Origin: Gracilaria domingensis | Lineage: Eukaryota; Rhodophyta; Florideophyceae; Gracilariales; Gracilariaceae | Reading direction: 5' to 3' | NCBI GenBank assembly: GCA_022539475.1 | Contig: VCMS01000135.1 | Location: 62,001-126,000, forward strand | DNA: 64,000 nt | Program-made: the position numbers and the translations under genes | Notes under the pieces: model-generated | What the model was told of the DNA's origin: nothing | Seen by the model: the letters and a program-made list of their open reading frames with translations, nothing else | Databases searched by the model: none | Shown: in pieces, positions 1 to 12,200 of the stretch | Numbering within the stretch: the first letter of the stretch is position 1 | Layout: each line of letters begins with the position of its first letter

Positions 1-222
1 GTATCCATTCCGGCTCAGCCGGCTCTTCCCGCTGTTGCGGCTGCTGCAGCTCATCCCCCGCCAGCGGGTGTGAACGAAGGTGCGATTATCGCTCGCTTCC
101 TCCGCGGCGCGGGTTTAAGTGCTAGTGCGGCTTCTGGCGACGTCACCGCTATGGCGGATGCCTTGGCTCAACGCCTTGGCGGTATGCCTCCTCAGAATGA
201 GGGCGATGGAGACGGCCAGTAA
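1..222 (+). CDS. 3' end of an unrecognised protein, possibly linked to LTR elements
   Basis: The first 222 bases read openly as the last 73 residues of a protein and end at a TAA at 220-222; the start lies off the left edge. The tail is rich in Ala, Pro and Gly and ends in an acidic Gly/Asp stretch. It resembles in style, and weakly in sequence, the end of the broken frame at 62037-63849: both have a Leu/Ala-rich helix, then a PPQ motif, then a low-complexity tail ending in Gln. It lies tail to tail with the minus-strand chromovirus that begins about 230 bases to the right, so it may be an extra antisense frame between pol and the 3' LTR. That link is inference. No known domain is seen. Confidence 0.4.
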   Translation, partial: VSIPAQPALPAVAAAAAHPPPAGVNEGAIIARFLRGAGLSASAASGDVTAMADALAQRLGGMPPQNEGDGDGQ

Positions 223-459
223 ACGGGAGCCGAGCTTCCCCATGCGTGCGTAATTACCTGTTCACAGTAGTATAGCCTTGAGATAAAAAGATTCTTTGCT
301 TCATTCGCGTCTTCGACGGTGTATTCCTTCTTCACCGGCATAGCCGGCTAATGCAATGCGATGCAATGCGCTGCGAAAAACGCACCCTTCCGAGGGGAAA
401 AACCATGCTCATGGTGTGGCAGCGAGACCATTACCAGCGAGCTGGATGAAAAACCCTCA

Positions 460-1490
460 GGAGTGAGCCTTCCTTCCGAAAATCGGTGTTCTCACGGCTC
501 GAGCCGGTCGAACCGTCAATGCGACAGGCATTCCACCTCGGTGGGGTGGACTCAATCCCGTCGCATGACGTGTGTGTGCCAACGACCTGACTTCCTCCGT
601 TTCCACGGCAACCTCATCCCACTTGGGCTTGATCCAGCGTCGCTGGCGGTGCAGTACCGTTTTTTGCTGATAACTAATGACCTTCGAGTGAGGCAGGTGC
701 TCGATTGGCTCAAGAGTATCCCAACTTGGGTCGTAACCGTACCAACGGACGCGGTATAACAAGATGCCCTCCTGGTCCCAGGTATGCCCGACAATGTCGG
801 CGACAACGTACTCCTGAACGTACACTTGCCGGCCTTGCCGTGTTGTAGTCACACCTCCTTGCGACAACCCTTGTGGGGGTGCTATATCCACGAGTGAAAC
901 TTCCGCGCGGCTTGCCGTAATTCGTGCGATTGCTTCACCTCTTAGGGGGCGCTCAATACCCGAATCACGGTGGTCGCCTCGCTTTCTCATGGCGCGCATT
1001 TCTGCCTGCGCAGTATCCCGCTCGGCGGTGGCAATTCCCTTTTGAGGGGTGGTGAGGCTAGATGAGCTGGCGACGCCTTGCCGTCGTACCGCAAGTTTGC
1101 GTGGATCCTTCCCTCGTGACGGTTCAGTCGTTGCCGCAGCGGCTTGCTGATCGCCGTTTCTGCTTGACGCGGGAGATGCCTCCTCACGGGGCTCGACCAC
1201 CGTGCGTGCACGTGACTGCTCCAACGGTTGGTTTCCACGCTCTTTTGGGAGAACCGCCTCCCTGTTACAGGTGTCGCTCAACGGCTGCGCCGTTGAATTT
1301 CCAATTTTTCTAACTTTTTGATTCCCGTTCTGAACGGCTACGTCCGGGTTACCGGGGCTTTTGACACCGCCGGCGGCATTCGATCTCGCGATCTCGACGG
1401 GCGGCTGCGCCTGCGCGGATATCTTATACCCAGCACTTGGTGATTTCGTACCGTCCTTGACGTGAACTCTCCCCGGAGCGTCCGGCATTC
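460..1490 (-). pseudogene. chromodomain tail of chromovirus element 1
   Basis: A Gln/Arg/Ser-rich linker leads to a chromodomain at about 815-660. It begins with YVVADIVGHTW and contains the conserved core YRVRWYGYDPSWDTLEP, with the aromatic cage positions Tyr, Trp and Trp. Chromodomains at the end of integrase define chromoviruses and are known to steer integration toward marked chromatin. About 60 residues follow, and the region ends near 460. A much more decayed domain of the same kind lies at 55640-55960. Confidence 0.8.
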
Positions 1491-1569
1491 CACCAATGGT
1501 GGTGTCGGTGTATACCGAGGCACTTGGGGTCCCTTTTTTTCCTGCTCGAGGCTGCTCCGCAGTATTTAC

Positions 1570-4500
1570 CAGGATTCCTGGTCCTTCTGCATCGCGTTGC
1601 GCGGTGGGTTGCGGTGTCGCTGCGCTTTCCCCAGTGGGGCTTCGTTCCGACGACGTCGGCTTATGCCAGAGACATCATTCGACTCCGTTTGACCCAGCGC
1701 GGCTAGTAAACCACGAGTTTCTTGTGACTTCAATGATTCCGCTTCTGCGTGAGTGCCCTCAACCGGCGACGGTGTAAACTTCCCGTGGACGGGTGTATGT
1801 TGCGATCGTTGCGAGCGCGTGGTCCCTTCACTGACCGCAACATCCGGAGATGTCGGACCAGTCCATGCTGCACGGTTGTTCTCACGACGCGACGTCGGAA
1901 TTGAATCCTCAGCAGAGCGGATATCCTCCTCCCCCTCCTTAGATGGAGCGGCGTGGGGAGTGGCAGAGCGTCCCGCATCGCGGGTTAGCGAACCCAACGA
2001 TGGGGTAGAAACGGGGGTGCCAGTGTGGCTATTGTTTTCCGACGCAGTCGGGTGATCCAACTCCACCGGGAGGTCTGTAAGGCCTCTGTTGGGGTGGGGC
2101 AAGACTGAAGGTCTTGACACCACATTTATTTCCGGTTGTACCGGTGTTGTTGAATCCGTAGACACGGGTTCCGTACGAGACGGGGTAACCTCAGACGAGG
2201 GTGGGGGGGCCAGTACCACGCGGTCGCGGGAGATCCGCTCCTGCGCGTCAGCGACTTGTACCACCACAGTGTCCGGTGTAACCGAGATTACCTGGAAGGG
2301 TCCATCCGCCACGGGCGAGAGCTTATGACGTTTATCCCTTTCAGGGTTGTAGTGTTCCTTCCGTACGAAGACACGGTGACCCACAGTAAGTGGTTCATGG
2401 GTTCTTCCTCGCAAGCGAGCGTCAAAATCACGCTTGTAAGCGGCTTGGGCTTTTGCCATGGACTTCCGGGCAGCTGGGACTAACTTCGTTAGCGACGCCT
2501 TCCATTTTTGGCGGTAATCACCCACGGATGGGAAATTGCCCAAGGTAGCTTGTGATTCTAACGCCACAGGCGGGGGTGTCCTTGACAAGACCAGTTCGAA
2601 TGGGGAAACACCAGTAGTCCTGCGCACCTGCGTGTTATACGCAAAGGTTAACGCGTCAGTGTATAAGTCCCATGTTTTTGGGTGGTCAGCAACGTAAGAA
2701 CGGAGAGATGCCAGCATCGTACGGTTATACCGTTCAACCTGCCAATTACACTGGGGATCGTAAGTGGTTGTGAAAAGATTTTTCACGTCCAACGGCAAAC
2801 ATTCTGGAAGAACCGGGATGCGAACTGCTTTCCGTTATCGGATAATAACTCCACAGGAGGGCCGTACACAAAGATCCAGTGCGTGGCAAATGCCTTCGCG
2901 ACTGTGAATGCTGTAATCCTCTTGAGAGGTACTGTCCGAACCAGTTTCGAGAACTGATCGGTGATAACGAGAAGAAATTTGTTACCTTTCCGAGTGGTAA
3001 GCAATGGTCCGAGGATATCGATTGCCACAAATTCAAGCGGCGCCCTGGCAGGGAATAGTTTCACTTTTTTCGAATTCCTTCGGAGTTTCACGCGATTCTT
3101 CGCGCACTCGGTGCAGAACCGCACCGTAGCGTAACAATCCACCGCCATGGCGGGCCAGTAGAAGTCTTTCCTCAAAGTGAGGTACAGTTTCCTTCCACCT
3201 GCGTGGCCGCCTAGCTTTGCGTAATGCGAAAGGTTTAGGATCCTCGTTTGCAACGAGTGTGGTACCACAACTTGTGGGTGTGACTCTACTGTCCTCACGA
3301 GGTAGCCGATGTCGTTAACCTCGAATGGGAGGGTATCACCACCGTTAAGTCGGGCACGGACCCTGATGCAAAACGGGTCTCCATGTTGCTCTCGGATCAT
3401 CTCTTCCGGTGCTACCGGGACAAAATTCCCCGGTAGGGGCTTTGCAGCCTCATTTTCGCCTGCAGCAAGCAGTTCGTCAATGTCAGCGTCCATATCGTCC
3501 CAGTCTTCTGGCCAGTTGTCAAACTGCCATTCCGGGGGTTCCGGGTTATTGTCGTCAACGACGAAGCAAGGTTTTTCCTCGTCTTCGGCAACAACAGTCT
3601 CTCCATCAGTGGGTAAGCGTGACAACGCGTCCGCCTGAGTGTTCAGGGTCCCCTTCTTGTATACCACCTCGAAGTCGAATTCCGCAAGGCGGAGTCTCCA
3701 CCGCATGAGGCGGCCTGATGGACCGCAAATATTCATCAACCACCTCAACGAGGAATGATCCGTGTACACGGTAAAGTGCACACCCAAGAGATAGGGGCGG
3801 AGAGTAGAAAGTGCCCAAACAACTGCGAGACACTCTTTCTCCGAAACGGAGTAGTTCCGTTCGTGAACGTTCAGCGAACGTGACCAATAACCAATTGGCT
3901 TTCGTTCTCCTTCAGGAGTGGTTTGGAACAATGCGCATCCCACTTGGTGGTCGCTTGAGTCCTTGTCCACAGAGAACGGCAGGCCGGGTTGTGGTAACGA
4001 TAAGATCGGTGCTGATGTGACAGCCTTCTTTAAGGAGTTAAATGCTTCCGCTTGTGCGGGCGTGAATGGGTCCAGTTTTGGTGGCTGACCTTTCCGCAAG
4101 AGTGCGTTTAAGGGAGCCGCAATGTCCGAAAAGTTCGGCACGAACCGTCTGTAGACGTTGACCAGCCCTAAGAAGGAGCGTAATTCCGTTTGAGTCCGCG
4201 GTGCCTTCGCCTTGGCGAGTGATTTGACGCGAGCCTCCTCAATCATCAACCGTCCTGGACGGATGATGTGTCCAAGATACTTGACAGTATCGGTGAAGAA
4301 TTCACACTTCCTCAGCTTGAGGGTTATACCTGCATTGCGCAGAGTGGTCATCACGTCCCTGACATGGGCGAGATGGTCGTCCAGGTTACTGGAGAACATG
4401 ATAATATCGTCAAGGTAGACGAGACAAGTCCGCCACTTGAAGCGGTTCAACAAGATGTCGATTGCACGCTGGAAGGTAGCGGGGGCGTTGGTTAAGCCGA

Positions 4501-5990
4501 AAGGCATCCGCTTGAAGCGGTAACTGCCCGAGTGGCAAACGAACGCGGTCTTATCGCGGTCTTGCTCCCTAACGGGAACTTGCCAGTATCCCCAATTGGC
4601 GTCCAATGCCGTAAACACGGTAGCGTTGCCGAGCGAATCGATGCACTCGTCCATACGAGGGATGGGGTACGTATCTCTGATCGTCACGGCATTAAGCCGG
4701 CGGTAGTCGACACAGAACCTCCAGGTTCCGTCGGCTTTGAGTGCCAGTACAACTGGGGATGCCCATGGCGACTGGGCGTTTTCAATCACGCCTGCGCGGA
4801 GCATCTTTTCCACTTGGAACTGTTCTTCTTCCCGAGCCTTCGGTCCTGCCTTGTAAGGGGGTTGCGCTATCGGACGCGTATTCGGCAGCAAATCGATACG
4901 GTGTTCCGTTGCATTTATCTCTCCAAGAGAGCCATCCCACATTGTGGTAAACTCCCGTAACATGTCTCTCAGACGTTCACGGTGCGACTCCAGTACATGA
5001 CCGAGATCAAGTTCCTCGAGCGCCTTCAAGGGGTCAACCTTGTCGTAGCTCGTGGGCTTGCGCTCTTCTGTCTCTGAGACAGGGTTGGCTTCCGAGTCAG
5101 CCGGTAACTTCTCCGTTGCAACGGTAGTTGTACCCTCGAAAACAACCGCTTCCTCCCCCTCCTTAGATGGGGTGTCGTCCTCTTCGGAGGTAACTATTCC
5201 GAGGACATCGGCAGCCGTCATCTTCGTTGGGAGCATCGCGAGCGGGTGCGGTGTCACAGACCCAATGACTTGGTTCTTCACCAGATACTGGGGGGTACTG
5301 CCGAGGTTGGCAACAAGTATCCGAAACGGAGTATCCGGTGTGACTTGCACAACACCATTCGCGACAGCGAGTTGGTATTTCTCGTACAACGAGGGAAGAG
5401 GTTGAATAACCCGAAGACCGTGTTGGCGGGAATTAACTGACACCATTACTTGGGACTCCGGCGGGATTGCGATCGACGCAGCGACGCGAAGCTTGGTGGA
5501 CTCACGTGGAGCTGGTTGAGATTCCTGCGCAGCAGGCAGAGGAACATGTTTCTTCGACGCAAGCTTTAGCGGACGACGAACAATAGGGACGGACGAACCC
5601 TCCTCAAGTTCCACACGCCTGAGGCGGGGTCTTATCGAATCGACAAACCTGTCGCAATAGTCACAACCCAAGATGATTGGGGCAGCTAATGACCGGCACA
5701 CGATGAAGTCGACCTTCACCACATATGTTCCCAAACGCACGACTAAGCCGATTGTTCCCACCGTTGATAACGGGTTGTTGTTCGCATCTGCGACGTCCGG
5801 CAAGGTGCCGCTGCGCATACGAGCCCGCAATGGCGGTGTTAGGAGCGATTCAACGATGAAGTTCGGACCTGCACCTGTGTCTAATACAGTCAGGTAACGC
5901 ACCATAAACTGGGGGTCAAGGCCAAGGTCAGCGTATACCTTATAGTTACGCTTGGCCATCACCATGATTCTATCCGGGACCCGGTTATTC
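1570..5990 (-). pseudogene. pol region of chromovirus element 1 (PR-RT-RH-IN)
   Basis: The domains follow the Ty3/gypsy order. Aspartic protease: DTGAGPN at about 5880. Reverse transcriptase: from about 4870, with the YLDD active site near 4410. RNase H: about 3980-3690, including the TDHSSL motif. Integrase: HHCC zinc domain at about 3230-3095, then the DDE core with DILGPL near 3020, SDNGKQF near 2850 and the glutamate in the NWQVERYNR context near 2745. The integrase C-terminal domain begins with GHRVFV near 2390, and a long Ser/Thr/Pro-rich tail follows. Protease before RT and integrase after RNase H separates gypsy from copia. The motifs are well kept, suggesting recent activity. Treated as a fossil. 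Confidence 0.9.
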
Positions 5991-6159
5991 TTCACCCGTA
6001 TCTACGGTCGACGCAAAACACCAAGGTGTTCCGAATCCGCGTCAGCGGCGTCTCTCCTCGAAAGGATTTTCACCGGGGAGCGAGGCGGTGACGCCTCGGA
6101 CGTCAACAGCCTCGATCCTGAGGACGTCTCTCCCGAAAGGGAGACTCCCTCGTTTAGTT

Positions 6160-8350
6160 TCCCTGGGCTTCCGCCTGCGGCGGCTGCTCAGATTCCTCGG
6201 CAACGAGTGCATGGGCCCGTTGGCCGTGGGGTCCCGCATGAGCGATGTTTTGATCGGCAACAACCTGTGGAGCAGGGCGTACCGGCTGTGCGGGGACATC
6301 CCGTTGTGGCGGAGCTGTCGTGACGGCATGTGAAAAGTCCGTCTTGGCACGCAGATACGACGTCATTGGGACGGATTGCTTCTCCTCAGGAGTGAGGTCG
6401 TAGTTCACCGTAACTTTGGCCATATCTCTCATGGAGAGTAGACACTGGGGCGAGATGTGACCATGCGTGTAGCAGAGGTGAAAGATTGCCAATCTATCAC
6501 CCGTACGCGGGGCCGCATTTCGAGCGTCGGTGAACCCTACCCGAGGTCGGGTGTCCTTCCATCCTGGCCGTTGAAAACGGGTTGCTCCGTTCGAGTACGG
6601 AATTCGAGGTCCGTGAACACGGTTGGCATCTGCGTAAAGCAGGGTGCCGTCTTGGGCCGTGTCGAAAGAAGGGTCCGTTGTCGACGGTAGTTCGGTCGTT
6701 GGAATGGAACCCAACCCATCATGGGCAAGCTGTACGTTATCATACTCCCGTTGGGAGGCCTCATTCGCTATCAGCGACAAAGATGGGGATTTGTTCTCCA
6801 TCATCAACGCCTTGGCGGACCTGATCCTAGTACTAGGGCCTCGTGCACTAGTGCATCACCATCCGCTCGAGCGTATTGGACCAACTCGATGTAGGTAACC
6901 TTCCGCTTATCCTCGCGGTAGCGGGCGACTAAGGTCTTGATAGCAGGATCCAGCCCATCCACGAACATTGTGCAGCGTTCCCCGACGGGGTAGACATTCC
7001 CACCGCGGTGGAAAGCCTTGTTCAGGCGTACCGAGTAATCGGTTTCGGTCTCTTCCTGAGGCTGACGAGTGTCTCGCAAAGCGAGTATGGCATTCCCAAT
7101 AGCATCATTGGTGGCGTATGACCTCAGCAGGTATTGAATTGCTTCGGGCCAGCAGGTAACTCCCTCCTCGGAGGCCCGTGAAGAGCTCCGCATGGAGTTG
7201 TACTGGTCCTCGGCCACACCACGTAAGAAATACGGTAACGCGATGTACGCTTGGCCTTCATTCATTCCGAGAATATCGGCTTCCGCTACGAAGCGGGCAA
7301 GAAAATCAAGCACCAACACTGGGTCTTCTTCAGAAAAGGTCTGGTTACGAAGAGAGAGTTGCATGCGCTTGATGCAATCCTTGACTCTTCCCGTTCCACG
7401 GGGTGTACGATCCAGTGCGGAATCTTTCAAACGGTAGTACCGGTAAGACAATAACTTCCGATACATCGGGTTTGTCGGCTTCAGCTCCTTAAGGCCGGAG
7501 TGTTTCCGTCCTTTCGAACGAGCTCGAACGGCACCATGGGAGGCCGACGACCGCTTTGAGCGTAAATAGCGCCCAGCGCGACGATCGTCCTCGGACGAGT
7601 CCGACGAGTCGGAACCTTCCGAGCCATTCGGGTTGTCAGTCGACGTACTCGACGAGTCCGAGTCCTGGTCTTCTTCCTTGAACTTTCGCCTGCGGCGAGA
7701 CTTATCCCGACCAGTGTGCTTGTTGCGATGCGACACGGCAACCGGCTCCGCCGGAGTGTTGAATCCTGCCATAGCAGCTTTTTCCAACGTCTCCAGACGC
7801 TCTCGAATCCGATCGAATCGGGTCTCAACTCCTTCCACGAAGGCAGCGGGTCCTCCAAGACATTCCAACACAGTGTTGACGTCGGACCGTAGGATACGGA
7901 GATCCTCTGCGACATCCTTCACAGGAGCAGCCCTCACTTCATCGCGAAGGGACCTAAACTCTCCCATGAGGGAATCATGAGCTCCCAAAAGGGAACTGTG
8001 AGCAGCCCGCAAGATGCGAACCTGCTCTTCCAGGGTTATTCCCTGGGTGTTGTTGACCTTCTCCGGACGGGGTTGTTGCAACGCGGCAGCGGACGTAGCC
8101 TGAACAGCAGGAGCTGTGCCAGAAAAGACCGGAGCTTCCGGAGTAGCACCATCCGTAGGAGGGATCAACGGGGAAAACGGAAGTGTCCGGCGTGCCGGTT
8201 GGGTGGACAGCCTCGAGGACGGCCTGACGCCAAGGGTCGATCCAGGGCGCACCGGGATCCTCGAAGGAGGTCGACTATCGGCGGGAGCACCACCGTTGTG
8301 GGAACGACTGCGAGTGATCTCAGGCTCCGCATCCGAGGGCTTCCGAGACA
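6160..8350 (-). pseudogene. gag region of chromovirus element 1
   Basis: Capsid-type polyprotein region. The N-terminal part is rich in Pro, Ser and Arg, followed by a predicted coiled-coil stretch and an acidic-basic linker full of Ser and Asp. A helical core follows, with an aromatic-rich segment and text typical of gypsy gag (FLARF, then an ERC-MFVDGL-like motif). Near the junction with pol, at about 6455-6480, lies a short Cys-His motif (C, then GH, then four residues and C) resembling a degenerate zinc knuckle. The decayed gag of the element at 55985-61000 has the same layout, with an acidic Ser/Asp-rich block before the core, so the two belong to related lineages. Treated as a fossil. 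Confidence 0.75.
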
Positions 8351-8351
8351 T

Positions 8352-9200
8352 CGGTATCCAGCGAACCGTTACACGGGAACTTCCAAGGGGAAACGAACCT
8401 CAAAGAGGGAATACACACGAGTGTCAAACCTTTCAATCTCCTAATCTTTCTAGGTCGGGAGACCACTTTGTAGTGCAACCCGTGAGCGGGAAAAGACACC
8501 ACGAAGACGTTCGGGATCTTCCTCTACGGAGGGTAGCGAAGCGAACAGAGCCTCTCTGGAATGGCACAGCGAGCCGGGTGTAAGACCGGGGCCAAACCGT
8601 CACGACGGGGCGATGAGAGTTGAAATAGAAAGGTGGAGCGGAGAAGGGAGTACCACGACACGTGGGTGTGCAATACCTCGGAAGAGGGTTGGAGGAAAGA
8701 AAGGGAAAAAGAAAAGGGGAGCGAGAGCAACACGGGGTGGGGCCTCGCGACAAGATGGCGAAGGATAACGGCGTACTGCCGGGGCTTTCCCTATACAGGG
8801 GCGAACGCGACAAACAGCGGTAAAACACTCCCATAGTTGGGTTCCTTTAGAGGACGCAGGGTGGATAAACGAACCGTGTCAACGGGGAGTCTCTCCGATT
8901 AGGAGTCGAGCACCGCCGAAGGCGTGAACGATTAGAGCCAAGACCCGTCAGTAGGGTCACCCTGGTTGGGGAACTTTACTGGGCGCGACGGCGGCGACGC
9001 CAGCGCGCTAAGTACTGTTCGCGCTAAAATTAATGAATAATATTAACTAAACATTCCACAAATTGTGGCAATTCTCCACGTGTAGTGGCCAACCTCCCAC
9101 GACTCACACACCGTGTCCCACGTGTCCGAACCATCTCAATGGCAACCACTAGTAACTACTAGTCATATACTGGTGTGTACCAGGCAAACCCGTAAACGGG
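8352..9200 (-). repeat. leader and 5' LTR of chromovirus element 1
   Basis: The stretch upstream of gag carries blocks found again at 47450-48290, 49010-49900 and 61010-61740. These are GGGTGTAAGACC (8572-8583), a purine-rich run, a CTATACAG block and GAACCGTGTCAACGGGG (8871-8887), the last shared with 47643-47659. From about 8870 it has the pattern of an LTR: a CTCTCCG block, an AT-rich middle and two CACGTGT sites near 9077 and 9117. The outer LTR edge is not sharp to the eye; about 9200 is an estimate. No primer-binding site could be fixed. Confidence 0.6.
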
Positions 9201-12200
9201 AAATATGACTAAGTCCTGTAAGAATACTCATAGATGAGCGTTGCACTACACTCACAGTGCGTAGATTTTCCGTCTCCTTTGAGAACGAATAATGGTATTG
9301 ACCGCTAAAGTCTATCTCACCAGATATAAGCGTATGCTGTCAAAAGGGTTAAAATAGCCACAGGAAACCAGCAAACGCTACTGAATTTAAAGTAAAATTT
9401 TTGAGCTGTTTCCGGTCAATCATGTCACCGACAAATTCTGAGCGATCTTGAAGAGTTTACGCCAACGACCATTATACAAGTGTGTTTGGTGTTGTCAGAG
9501 CTTTTTTTTTCGACGCCACATTCTTTTACCGGTAAAGATGCTCTAAAAAACCGAAAAATGTTATGTTTTACTAGAAATATTGAGATTTGTATTAAAAAGT
9601 GTTGATCTATGTGGGGGTTGTTTTGTCTGCCTCCGCAGAAAGTTGACTCAACTGGCTAAGTTGATACCTGTTCTCTTTTGGACTGATCTTCTTGGTCATT
9701 TTTAGGTCATTTTAGGACTTTCACCATGTGCGTAGTTTGTTGCTCGTTCTAAAAATGCCTTTACAGTGCTTTAGTAGATGTCGTAGTAGGTTCTTTTCTG
9801 CATTTTACCCGGTTTCCATGGGCTTCACCTCTTCGCAAGCTAGTATTCAGCCTTCCATCAGGAGACTGTGAAGTGGGACTGCTCTGATATGCATTGATGT
9901 CGCTTTTATGCATTGGTTTTGCATACCTGGTCCTACAGCAGAATGCCCAACGTGACTTGGCACACGTGAATTGCTTCGACGGAACGACACGTGTGTTAAC
10001 TCAGCCAATGGGCGCTCTCGGCACTCAGGTGGTGCCTATTTTTCTACATGTAGGAGTAGCACTGCGTTAATATAGTAACTATTATGTCAGTATGCATTTC
10101 TGAGCCCACTCGAAGGGTTCAAAACTCTATATAAAGGGTCACGGAGACGCCTTGTGGTGTCTAGAGCCACGATAAAATTGCGTTCATCAACTTTATTATT
10201 CTATCAACCTTACCTAATCCCTCGCGCGGTGCAACTAAGTAAGATATTACTGCGTCTAAGCCTCTGTCTCTTTCTAACATCCTTTTTGTTTGCGCGTTTT
10301 GTGCGAGCACTGCTCTACTCAACAGATTACTCAGCACCAGTCAAAGCAACTTTGACGTGAAGTGGAACCGGGTAGTGTGTACGAAAGGCGCTTTTGTCGT
10401 CAGTGAGCCCCACCAAAGCTTCGGCTTGAATATAGGTGTCGGACAAAAGACCTGGTGCTACACAGACTTTGGCGCTGGGCGGAAAGTTGTCCGTTTGGTT
10501 TTCGTTGAGTGCTGCGTATCGTGCTCTGTGAAAAAGTAGCTTGGGCATAGAGTGAAAGAGTATCCTCAGTTACTATTTCTCTTTGGGACGTCTCGTAGGA
10601 ATTCTTTACGCTTGTCTCTGGACGCGCAGAGATGAGTTTGGCTACAGAAGTCGCGTGCAGTTTTTTGTTGTCTGTTGTTTGTTTACGGTTACTGGTAGTT
10701 GCCCAACCACTATGTTGTGCTTTTTCTTTTTTGCTCTGTAATTTTACCCTGAGCATACTAAAATCATTTCTTTGGTAGATTTTAGGTCCCCATAAGTCTT
10801 TTTTGAGTGGTTGGTTGTTCTACTCTCACTCTCTTTCTGCTACGAGAGGCACGTGTAAAGGTTTGTAAACGACTGCGTTGTTTGCCACCAAAATGACGTC
10901 CAGAGAGACCATCATTATCAAATCTTTGTTTTCAGTGTACGTGTCTAAGTGTGCGCAAAGAAGCACGCTTTTCATTAGAGACGATTGACCATTTCTGGTC
11001 GTTGTCGTTTGGTCGAAATGATACTTATTTGTTTATCTTTCTGGGCTCGTCATTAGCTGCATTGTTTTTCTCAATATGACATCTGCATTATGTTAATGTT
11101 TGAGTTGACTGGATTGGATTTAGCAGTGAAAACTGAGTAAAGAATAGAAGTTGTGACATGAACAGTTAAAATATTGGAAAACTGTTTTTTCAAAAAGGTT
11201 GTTGGCGTAGAGCATTAAAGAAATGGGCGCAATACGATGTTAACAAGGCAGTTAAAACAGTTTCTCACTTTATAAGCGTTCTTCGAAATGGCGATCATGA
11301 AACACACGAACTGGACCAGAGTCAAATTAGATCTTTTTTAGTTTTCAGGCTGAAAATTAAAATAGATTTAATTTGATAAAAAGTAAACTGGTGTTTCAAG
11401 TCAGAAATGATTTGCAAGCAGAGAATTTTTTTTGTCAACGTTTTATTAGAAAATCCTTACTAAAATAGATTTGGTGTTACCTGATATACGATAGTATGCA
11501 CTCTCTGTGAAGGAATCGGTGGCGGCACAAAACTATTTGGCTTTATTTGCAGGCAGCCACAGAGCATTGGTTTGTGCTAACGTAAGCAATGATATCGATG
11601 CGTCAATATTCGAATTTTCTTTTCCCAACGAGATGTGATAAGCACTAACTAAACTTCATACCAAGCAAACGACTGTCTAGTAGAACTTCCATATTCATAC
11701 TGAAACAATTATTGCGACAGAGCAACCTGGTTGACTCTAGTTAGAATACTTCTAAAATGCCAATGTTTGAGCTCCTTAGAGTCTCAAGCATATTGGTCAA
11801 ATATCTATGCCACACACGAGTTTGCACCGGATTGCATAGTTCGTCTTCTTTTACGCCCCTGTCTAAGACACCGAAATAAAAAAACGAGTGTTGGGCAATG
11901 TCCTTGGTATCTACAGCGCGACCACGATACATGCGAACACGAAGGAATTCATTTTGTAGTCTATGTCTCACTCAGCCGCAAAAGAGCTCCAGGACAATCA
12001 CAATTATTCAGAAATACACTCAATAGTGCAAATAAGAATGAATGAAAAGAGAGTGATGATTAGAGAACGGGGATGTTCAGGGTTTTTAAGGCCAAAGTCA
12101 GGAAAGGGAATCACAAGGATATCTGGAAGAACTACTGCCCTCTCTTGCATATAAATGCATGAGTTACGCTTCCCTCTAATCTGGCCGCCAACGAAAAGAT

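Larger units (their letters stand above)
223..9200 (-). mobile_element. Ty3/gypsy chromovirus, element 1 (fossil, nearly full gag-pol)
   Basis: A long LTR retrotransposon on the minus strand. In its own direction it shows an LTR and leader (about 9200-8352), gag (about 8350-6800), a gag-pol linker with a partial zinc-knuckle-like motif (about 6800-6160), aspartic protease, reverse transcriptase, RNase H and integrase (about 5990-1570), and a C-terminal chromodomain (about 815-660). Domain order and chromodomain place it in the chromovirus branch of Ty3/gypsy (Metaviridae). The coding part is almost complete but is spread over several frames, with about four breaks or frame changes; some may be natural for the family. 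The 3' LTR is not visible, so the element probably continues past the left edge. The well-kept reading frames suggest it is younger than the other LTR fossils in this window. Confidence 0.9.
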
